NCBI RefSeq assembly: GCF_000383595.1
Contig: NZ_KB911581.1
Coordinates: 4,806,496 to 4,870,495 of the forward strand
Direction: 5' to 3'
DNA from: Streptomyces bottropensis ATCC 25435
GTDB taxonomy: Bacteria; Actinomycetota; Actinomycetes; Streptomycetales; Streptomycetaceae
DNA: 64,000 nucleotides
The first letter of the stretch is position 1; each line of letters opens with the position of its first letter. Below, piece after piece: positions 1 through 6,635 of this stretch. The position numbers and the translations under genes were made by a program. The notes under the pieces were generated by a model that worked only from the letters and a program-made list of their open reading frames with translations, was not told the origin of the DNA and ran no database searches.

Positions 1-153
1 GTGCTCGGCCGTACGGAAGGAGCGGGGAGCGCTCGGGTTGTCCTGCTGGCGCGTCTCGTCCACATCGGGCGACCAGCCGTGCTGCCCGGTGCCCTCGTGG
101 CGGCTGGGGCCCTTCCCGTGCGGGGGCTCGGACGCTCGTGATTTCTTCGACAT
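1..153 (-). CDS. Small hydrophilic hypothetical protein, C-terminus cut by window edge
   Basis: Reading the minus strand from the ATG at 153 gives 51 open codons that run off the window at base 1. The visible protein starts MSKKSRASEPPHGKGPSR and is rich in charged and polar residues, Gly and Pro, with no membrane segment or signal peptide, so it is probably disordered. A purine-rich stretch (GGAAGAGG) lies about ten bases before the ATG and supports the start. No family is recognised. It is read in the same direction as the ECF sigma gene at 303-1460, with about 150 bases between them. Confidence 0.5.
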   Translation of the reverse strand, partial: MSKKSRASEPPHGKGPSRHEGTGQHGWSPDVDETRQQDNPSAPRSFRTAEH

Positions 154-302
154 GGGCCGACCTGCCTCTTCCTGGTCGAGGGGACGCCGGTGGTGGCATC
201 GCCGCGCTGGGTGGAGTACCCCTTCTCATTGCATTTAAGTACTATCAGTGCATTTCCGGCACTGGCGCGAGTCGATGCTGCGGCGAAGCGGAGTGCGCCG
301 TG

Positions 303-1460
303 TCAGCCGCGCAGGCGGGTGTTGAGCCGGGCCGCCTGACGGGTCAGGTGGTCGCGCTCGGCGAGGTCGGGCGCCTTGCGGGCCGCCTCGGCGTACAGCC
401 GGGCGGCCGTGGCCAGGTCACCGTCGCGCTCGTGGAGATACGCCGCCACCGCGGTGTGACGCGGCAGCGAGTCCTCCAGCGCGGCGAGCGCCGCCAGCCC
501 GGTACGGGGACCGTCGGCCTCACCGACGGCCACCGCGCGGTTGAGCCGGACGACCGGGCTGTCGGTCAGGCGCACGAGTTCGTCGTACCACTCGACGATC
601 TGTACCCAGTCGGTCTCCTCGGCCGCGAGCGCGTCGGCGTGCAGCGCGGCGATGGCGGCCTGGGCCTGGAACTCGCCCAGCCGGTCGCGGGCGAGAGCCG
701 TCTGCAGAATCCCGACGCCCTCGGCGATGGACGTGGTGTCCCACCGGTCGCGGTCCTGCTCGGCGAGCGGCACCAGGCTCCCGTCGGGTGCGGTCCGGGC
801 GGCGCGCCGGGCGTGGTGCAGCAGCATGAGGGCGAGCAGTCCCGCCACCTCGGGGTGGTCGATCGCGGCCGCGAGCTGCCGGGTGAGCCGGATGGCCTCG
901 GCTGCGAGGTCGACGTCGCCGGAGTAGCCCTCGTTGAAGACCAGGTAGAGGACGCGCAGCACGGTGGCGACGTCGCCGGGCCGGTCCAACCGCACGCCGG
1001 AGACGGTGCGCTTGGCCCGGCTGATGCGCTGCGCCATGGTCGCCTCGGGCACCAGGTAGGCCTGCGCGATCTGGCGGGTGGTGAGCCCGCCGACGGCGCG
1101 CAGCGTGAGCGCGACCGCCGACGACGGCGTCAGGGAGGGGTGGGCGCACAGGAAGTAGAGCCGGAGCGTGTCGTCCGCGCCGGGCGCGGGGCCGGGCGCG
1201 GGCTCCTCCTCCACGCGGTCCTCGCGCCGGCGCCGGGCGGCGTCCGCGCGGGTCGCGTCGAGGAACCGGCGCCAGGCCACGGTGACCAGCCAGCCCTTCG
1301 CGTCCCGCGGCGGGTCGGCCGGCCACACGCGGACCGCCTCGACCAGCGCGTCCTGCACGGCGTCCTCGGCCGCCGCGAAGTCGGCTCCACGGCGGACGAG
1401 GACGGCGAGCACACCAGGGGTGAGGCTGCGGAGCAGTGCCTCGTCCATCGACGAGGTCAC
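303..1460 (-). CDS. ECF42-type RNA polymerase sigma factor with C-terminal extension
   Basis: 385 residues, about twice the length of a plain ECF factor. The N-terminal sigma-2 region (roughly residues 5-75) has the AAEDAVQDALVEAVRVW and GWLVTVAWRRFLD signatures. The sigma-4 helix-turn-helix (about 105-165) includes LTTRQIAQAYLVPEATMAQR. The remaining 200 or so residues form the TPR-like extension (DUF6596) that marks group ECF42 and ends AARLNTRLRG. I chose the GTG at 1460 because it overlaps the upstream DGPF gene stop as GTGA, implying translational coupling; ATG at 1448 is the alternative. The ECF42 group has no anti-sigma factor and is normally paired with DGPF/YCII proteins, as here. 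It probably drives its own two-gene operon from the promoter at 1917-1943. Confidence 0.93.
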   Translation of the reverse strand: MTSSMDEALLRSLTPGVLAVLVRRGADFAAAEDAVQDALVEAVRVWPADPPRDAKGWLVTVAWRRFLDATRADAARRRREDRVEEEPAPGPAPGADDTLRLYFLCAHPSLTPSSAVALTLRAVGGLTTRQIAQAYLVPEATMAQRISRAKRTVSGVRLDRPGDVATVLRVLYLVFNEGYSGDVDLAAEAIRLTRQLAAAIDHPEVAGLLALMLLHHARRAARTAPDGSLVPLAEQDRDRWDTTSIAEGVGILQTALARDRLGEFQAQAAIAALHADALAAEETDWVQIVEWYDELVRLTDSPVVRLNRAVAVGEADGPRTGLAALAALEDSLPRHTAVAAYLHERDGDLATAARLYAEAARKAPDLAERDHLTRQAARLNTRLRG

Positions 1461-1864
1461 TCCGTGATGGTGGGGTGCGCGGTCAGGAAGGGGCGCAGCT
1501 CCAGCCACTCGTGGATCGGCTTCCCGCCCGCCCCGGGGGCGGCCGACAGCTCACCGGCCAGTTCGACGGCACGTTCGTAGGTGTCGACGTCGATCACCAT
1601 CCAGCCGGCGATGAGGTCCTTCGTCTCGGCGAACGGGCCGTCGGTGACCGGCGGGCGCCCCTCACCGTCGTACCGCACCCACGTCCCCTCGGGAGCCAGC
1701 GCCTGACCGTCGACGAACTCGCCGGTCTTCTCCAGCCGGGCCGCGAAGTCGTTCATGTACTGGATGTGCGCGGAGATCTCCTGCGGTGTCCACTGGTCCA
1801 TCTGCACGTCGTTCACCGCGGCCGGTGCGCCTCGGTAGTGCTTGAGCAGCAGGTACTTGGCCAT
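1457..1864 (-). CDS. YCII-related (DGPF domain) protein, ECF42 partner
   Basis: 135 residues, the usual size of a DGPF/YCII family protein. MAKYLLLKHYRGAP and the later DGPFAETKDLIAGWMVIDVDTYERAVELA are diagnostic: DGPF is the name-giving motif of the group co-encoded with ECF42 sigma factors, and the fold is a ferredoxin-like YCII dimer. Its biochemical role is not established; members have been proposed to bind small molecules or regulate the sigma factor. A strong ribosome site (GAGGAGAAG) precedes the ATG. Its stop codon overlaps the GTG start of the sigma gene downstream, so the two form one operon, apparently transcribed from the ECF42-type promoter about 50 bases upstream. Confidence 0.92.
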   Translation of the reverse strand: MAKYLLLKHYRGAPAAVNDVQMDQWTPQEISAHIQYMNDFAARLEKTGEFVDGQALAPEGTWVRYDGEGRPPVTDGPFAETKDLIAGWMVIDVDTYERAVELAGELSAAPGAGGKPIHEWLELRPFLTAHPTITE

Positions 1865-1916
1865 CGTGCTTCTCCTCGGTACTGGTGCGGCCCATTGTGG
1901 TCGCGTTCACAGCGGG

Positions 1917-1943
1917 GACGGAGCGGGTTGCGGGTTCTCGACA
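1917..1943 (-). promoter_or_regulatory. Predicted ECF42-dependent promoter (TGTCGA-N17-CGTC)
   Basis: On the minus strand a TGTCGA box (complement of 1938-1943) is followed after exactly 17 bases by CGTC (complement of 1917-1920). This matches the -35 TGTCGA and -10 CGA/TC signature known for ECF42 targets. Transcription would begin near 1908, giving a leader of about 45 bases before the DGPF ATG at 1864. It is therefore a likely autoregulatory promoter for the DGPF-sigma operon. Confidence 0.75.
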
Positions 1944-2134
1944 GGGTCGGCCAAGATTTTTCTCGGGATCGTGTGAGCGGCTCGTGGAGGGGCCCGCGGA
2001 GGGGGGAGTCGGGAGGTCGGGCCGGGGCCGCGCGGGGGCCTTGCCCAACCCCGCCGGGTGCCCCGCCTTCGGTCATGCATTCCCCTCCGGGCGGTATCTT
2101 TTCGGGGCGGTCGGGATGCCTGCACCAGGCTTTG

Positions 2135-2150
2135 GTTGTCGGGCGACAAC
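2135..2150. promoter_or_regulatory. Inverted repeat upstream of the hybrid kinase
   Basis: GTTGTCG-GG-CGACAAC is a perfect 7-bp inverted repeat with a 2-base centre. It lies 140 bases before the hybrid kinase ATG, in an otherwise gene-free interval (1865-2290) with a locally AT-richer flank (TGAGTTAACC). This is the typical look of a dimeric repressor or activator site. The cognate regulator is unknown. Confidence 0.45.
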
Positions 2151-2290
2151 TGAGTTAACCTTCACCGGATTTTCTCATCGGGCCGATTCGTGAACTGCGG
2201 AAATCCGGGCGGTGAGCGGGCCGGCCACGGCCCGGCGCGGGTTCCGAGTCCTCGGCGCGAGGGCTCTTGGGGAGCGGAACGAGGGTGCGC

Positions 2291-5200
2291 ATGAGCAGCA
2301 AGACGATCGAGGCCGTCGACCGGGCCCCGGGCGAGCAGGAGCTACGCCAGCTTCTGGCCGGACTGACCGCCGTACGCGACGGCGACTTCGGTACCCGGCT
2401 GCCGTCCGACGGTGAGGGCCTGCTCGGCGACATCGCCACGGTTTTCAACGGCATGGTGGACCAGCTGTCCGTGTTCACGTCGGAAGTGACGCGGGTGGCC
2501 CGGGAGGTGGGTACCGAGGGCACGCTGGGCGGTCAGGCCGAGGTGCCGGGCGTCTCGGGCACCTGGGCCGACCTGACCGACTCGGTCAACGCCATGGCGG
2601 GCAATCTGACCACGCAGGTGCGCGACATCGCGCAGGTCGCGACCGCGGTCGCCAAGGGCGACCTGTCGCAGAAGATCGACGTACCCGCGCGCGGCGAGAT
2701 CCTCCAGCTGAAGGAGACCGTCAACACGATGGTCGACCAGCTCTCCGCGTTCGCCGACGAGGTCACGCGCGTCGCCCGTGAGGTCGGCAGCGAGGGACGG
2801 CTCGGCGGTCAGGCCCAGGTGCCCGGCGTCGGCGGCGTCTGGCGAGACCTGACCGATTCGGTCAACTTCATGGCGGGGAACCTCACTTCGCAGGTCCGCA
2901 ACATCGCTCAGGTGACCACGGCGGTGGCCGAGGGCGATCTGTCGCAGAAGATCACCGTGGATGCCCGTGGTGAGATCCTGGAGTTGAAGAACACCATCAA
3001 CACGATGGTGGACCAGCTCTCCGCGTTCGCCGACGAGGTCACGCGCGTCGCCCGTGAGGTCGGCACCGAGGGGCGGCTCGGCGGGCAGGCGGACGTCAAG
3101 GGGGTGAAGGGCACCTGGCGGGACCTCACGGACTCCGTGAACTTCATGGGGGCCAACCTCACCTCCCAGGTCCGCAACATCGCCCAGGTGGCCACGGCGG
3201 TGGCTCAGGGCGACCTTTCCCAGAAGATCACCGTGGACGCCCGCGGGGAGATCCTGCAGCTCAAGGACACCATCAACACGATGGTGGACCAGCTGTCCGG
3301 TTTCGCCGACGAGGTCACCCGCGTGGCCCGCGAGGTCGGCACGGAGGGCAACCTGGGCGGACAGGCCATCGTCCGGGGCGCGTCGGGGACCTGGAAGGAC
3401 CTGACGGACAACGTCAACGTGATGGCGTCGAACCTGACCGGCCAGGTCCGCTCGATCGCCCAGGTCGCCACCGCCGTCGCCCGCGGCGACCTCTCCCAGA
3501 AGATCACGGTCGAGGCCAAGGGCGAGGTCGCGGCCCTCGCGGACGTCATCAACACCATGGTCGACACGCTCTCCGCGTTCGCCGACGAGGTCACCCGTGT
3601 CGCCCGTGAGGTCGGCACCGAGGGACGGCTCGGCGGCCAGGCGCACGTGCCGAACGTCGCGGGCACGTGGAAGGACCTCACCGACAACGTCAACTCGATG
3701 GCCAACAACCTGACCGGCCAGGTCCGCAACATCGCCCTGGTGACGACGGCGGTGGCCAACGGCGACCTGTCGAAGAAGATCGACGTCGACGCCCGCGGCG
3801 AGATCCTGGAACTGAAGACCACCATCAACACGATGGTCGACCAGCTGTCGTCGTTCGCCGCCGAGGTCACCCGCGTAGCGCGCGAGGTCGGCAGCGAGGG
3901 ACGGCTCGGCGGCCAGGCCGAGGTCGAGGGCGTCGAGGGCACCTGGAAGCGGCTCACCGAGAACGTCAACGAACTCGCCGGGAACCTCACCCGCCAGGTC
4001 CGCGCGATCGCCGAGGTCACCAGCGCCGTCGCCGAGGGCGACCTGACCCGCTCCATCACCGTGGAGGCGTCCGGCGAGGTCGCCGACCTCAAGGACAACA
4101 TCAACTCCATGGTGGAGTCCCTGCGGGAGACCACACGGGCCAACCAGGAGCAGGACTGGCTGAAGACCAACCTCGCCCGGATCTCCGGCCTGATGCAGGG
4201 CCACCGCGAACTGCCCGTCGTCGCCGAACTCATCATGGACGAACTCGCGCCCCTGGCCTCCGCCCAGTACGGCGCCTTCTTCCTCGCCGAGGACACCGAA
4301 CGCGGCCCCGAGCTGCGGCTGGTGGGCTCGTACGGCTACCCCGACGACACCGACCGGCCCGAGCGCATCCCCGTCGGCCGCTCCCTGGTCGGACAGGCCG
4401 CCCGCAACCGCCGCACCATCAGCGTCGAGGAACTGCCGCCGAACTACGTGACGATCTCCTCCGGTCTCGGGGAGGCCGTGCCCAGCGCCCTGGTGGTGCT
4501 GCCCATCGTGGTCGAGGACCAGGTCCTCGGTGTCATCGAACTGGGCTCCGTCACCCCCTTCACCCAGATCCACCAGGACTTCCTCTCCCAGCTGATGCCG
4601 ACCATCGGCGTCAACCTCAACACCATCGTGGCCAACGCGCGCACCGACGAGCTGCTGGGGGAGTCCCAGCGGCTGACCGCCGAACTCCAGGCACGCTCCG
4701 AGGAGTTGCAGGTGCAGCAGGAGGAACTGCAGCGCTCCAACGCCGAGCTGGAGGAGAAGGCCTCCCTGCTGGCCTCGCAGAACAGCGACATCGAGGCCAA
4801 GAACCTGGAGATCGAACAGGCCAGGCAGGAACTGGAGACCCGCGCACAGCAGCTGGCGCTGGCCTCGAAGTACAAGTCCGAGTTCCTGGCCAACATGAGC
4901 CACGAACTGCGCACCCCGCTCAACAGCCTGCTGATCCTCGCCCAGTTGCTCGCCCAGAACCCCTCACGCAACCTGACGCCCAAGCAGGTCGAGTACGCCG
5001 GCATCATCCACTCGGCGGGCTCTGACCTGCTGCAGCTGATCAACGACATCCTCGACCTGTCGAAGGTCGAGGCGGGCAAGATGGACGTCACCCCCGAACG
5101 GGTGCCGCTGCGCAAGCTGCTGGAGTACGTCGAGGCGACGTTCCGGCCGATGACGACGCAGAAGAGTCTGGACTTCACGGTGGCCACCGCGCCGGGCACG

Positions 5201-6559
5201 CCCGTGGACCTGCTCACCGACGACTCCCGGCTGCGTCAGATCCTGCGCAACCTGCTGTCGAACGCGGTGAAGTTCACCGAACAGGGCGGTGTCACCCTGC
5301 GCATCGAGCCCGCCGCGGACCGGGAGGTGCCCACGGGCGTCCTGCGCGGCGGCGCCGTGGTGGCCTTCCGGGTGGAGGACACCGGTATCGGCATCCCCCA
5401 GCAGCAGCTGGAGACGATCTTCGGGGCCTTCCAGCAGGCGGACGGCACCACCAGCCGCAAGTACGGCGGCACCGGCCTCGGCCTGTCGATCACCCGGGAG
5501 ATCGCCCATCTGCTCGGCGGCGCCGTCACCGTCGACAGCACACCCGGCCAGGGCAGCACCTTCACCCTCTACCTGCCGGTGGCACGCGCCGACTTCGAGG
5601 AAGTGCTCGACGGCAGCGCCCTGTTGACCGAGCACCCCCGCCCCGCCGGCCGCGAACTGACCCCGGCCGCCCGGCCGGACGCCGCCTCCCCAGCGGCGCC
5701 CGAGCAGCGCCGGCGCCGCCTGCTGGTCGTCGAGGACCGCCCGCGCGGACTGCTGACCCTCGTCGCCGAACGCGCGGTCGCCGACCTCACGCCCGGCGAC
5801 GACCCGCTCGGCGCGATCGACATCATCACCGCGATCGGCGCCCAGGAGGCCGCGAGCACACTGGCCGCCGAACCCTGCCACTGCGTGGTCCTCGAAATCG
5901 GCACGCCCGACGGCGAGGGCGCCCGGCTGCTGGAGGCCATGGAGGGCGACTCCGCGCTCGCCAGCGTGCCCGTCCTCGTGCACACCGGTCACCGCGTGGA
6001 CCTGGCGCACGAGCAGAGCTTGCGCTCCCGCGCGGAGAACCGTCCGCTGGACTTCCTCTCCAGCCTGGACGAACTGCGCGAACGGATCACCCTGCACCTG
6101 TCCGCCGAGGAGCCGGGCGACGTGCTGTCCCTGGTGCGCGCCGAGGAGTCCCAGCGCCCCGCCGCGCAGGTCGTCGACGGCGCCTTCCTCGGCCGTACGG
6201 TGCTCGTGGTCGACGACGACGCGCGCAACCTCTTCGCACTGAGCGGGATGCTGGAGCTCCACGGCTTCCAGGTCCTGCACGCCGACAACGGCCGCAGGGG
6301 GATCGAGATGCTGCTGGCCCACCCGGACATCTCGCTGGTGCTGATGGACGTGATGATGCCCGAGATGGACGGGTACTCGGCCACCGCGGAGATCCGGGCG
6401 ATGCCCCAGTACGCCGAACTGCCCATCATCGCCGTCACCGCGAAGGCCATGCCCGGCGACCAGGAGAAGAGTCTCGCGTCGGGCGCGAACGACTACGTCA
6501 CCAAGCCGGTCGACACCAACGACCTCATCGGCCGCGTCCGGCGCTGGCTGTCCGTATGA
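2291..6559 (+). CDS. Soluble hybrid histidine kinase with multi-HAMP array, GAF and two receivers
   Basis: 1422 residues with no signal peptide and no transmembrane helix, so a cytoplasmic sensor. Order of domains: a HAMP array (about 25-630) built from six 92-residue repeats, each carrying EVTRVAREVG and GDLSQKI-like blocks; GAF (about 640-790); a long coiled coil (790-865); HisKA with phospho-acceptor His871 in NMSHELRTPLN; HATPase_c with LRQILRNLLSNAVKFTE and DTGIGIP; a degenerate receiver (about 1140-1260) where the usual Asp is Glu1202; and a canonical C-terminal receiver with Asp1353 in LMDVMMPEMDGY. Poly-HAMP kinases of the fungal Nik1 type sense osmotic or cell-envelope stress; a similar role here is inference. 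ATG 2291 is preceded by GGAGCGG. The phosphatase gene follows after 76 bases and is probably cotranscribed. Confidence 0.93.
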   Translation: MSSKTIEAVDRAPGEQELRQLLAGLTAVRDGDFGTRLPSDGEGLLGDIATVFNGMVDQLSVFTSEVTRVAREVGTEGTLGGQAEVPGVSGTWADLTDSVNAMAGNLTTQVRDIAQVATAVAKGDLSQKIDVPARGEILQLKETVNTMVDQLSAFADEVTRVAREVGSEGRLGGQAQVPGVGGVWRDLTDSVNFMAGNLTSQVRNIAQVTTAVAEGDLSQKITVDARGEILELKNTINTMVDQLSAFADEVTRVAREVGTEGRLGGQADVKGVKGTWRDLTDSVNFMGANLTSQVRNIAQVATAVAQGDLSQKITVDARGEILQLKDTINTMVDQLSGFADEVTRVAREVGTEGNLGGQAIVRGASGTWKDLTDNVNVMASNLTGQVRSIAQVATAVARGDLSQKITVEAKGEVAALADVINTMVDTLSAFADEVTRVAREVGTEGRLGGQAHVPNVAGTWKDLTDNVNSMANNLTGQVRNIALVTTAVANGDLSKKIDVDARGEILELKTTINTMVDQLSSFAAEVTRVAREVGSEGRLGGQAEVEGVEGTWKRLTENVNELAGNLTRQVRAIAEVTSAVAEGDLTRSITVEASGEVADLKDNINSMVESLRETTRANQEQDWLKTNLARISGLMQGHRELPVVAELIMDELAPLASAQYGAFFLAEDTERGPELRLVGSYGYPDDTDRPERIPVGRSLVGQAARNRRTISVEELPPNYVTISSGLGEAVPSALVVLPIVVEDQVLGVIELGSVTPFTQIHQDFLSQLMPTIGVNLNTIVANARTDELLGESQRLTAELQARSEELQVQQEELQRSNAELEEKASLLASQNSDIEAKNLEIEQARQELETRAQQLALASKYKSEFLANMSHELRTPLNSLLILAQLLAQNPSRNLTPKQVEYAGIIHSAGSDLLQLINDILDLSKVEAGKMDVTPERVPLRKLLEYVEATFRPMTTQKSLDFTVATAPGTPVDLLTDDSRLRQILRNLLSNAVKFTEQGGVTLRIEPAADREVPTGVLRGGAVVAFRVEDTGIGIPQQQLETIFGAFQQADGTTSRKYGGTGLGLSITREIAHLLGGAVTVDSTPGQGSTFTLYLPVARADFEEVLDGSALLTEHPRPAGRELTPAARPDAASPAAPEQRRRRLLVVEDRPRGLLTLVAERAVADLTPGDDPLGAIDIITAIGAQEAASTLAAEPCHCVVLEIGTPDGEGARLLEAMEGDSALASVPVLVHTGHRVDLAHEQSLRSRAENRPLDFLSSLDELRERITLHLSAEEPGDVLSLVRAEESQRPAAQVVDGAFLGRTVLVVDDDARNLFALSGMLELHGFQVLHADNGRRGIEMLLAHPDISLVLMDVMMPEMDGYSATAEIRAMPQYAELPIIAVTAKAMPGDQEKSLASGANDYVTKPVDTNDLIGRVRRWLSV
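2369..4130 (+). repeat. Tandem 276-bp coding repeats (HAMP units)
   Basis: The block encoding EVTRVAREVG recurs at 2483, 2759, 3035, 3311, 3587 and 3863, an exact spacing of 276 bases (92 codons) in every step. Neighbouring copies are highly similar at the DNA level. The array lies inside the hybrid kinase and encodes the poly-HAMP region. Such exact periodicity makes the array prone to unequal recombination and gives a simple route to changing HAMP number. Confidence 0.9.
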
Positions 6560-6635
6560 CGGGGACACCCGCCGCCCCGCGTACCAGCCGACCGTGCGGT
6601 GTCCCCGGACACCCGAGCCGAGGAACAGGTCGAAC

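Noticed and set aside
2342..4903. Very long minus-strand ORFs opposite the hybrid kinase.
   Set aside because: They are a by-product of high GC and repeated codons in the kinase gene; their products are low-complexity Gly/Val/Asp-rich and have no family.
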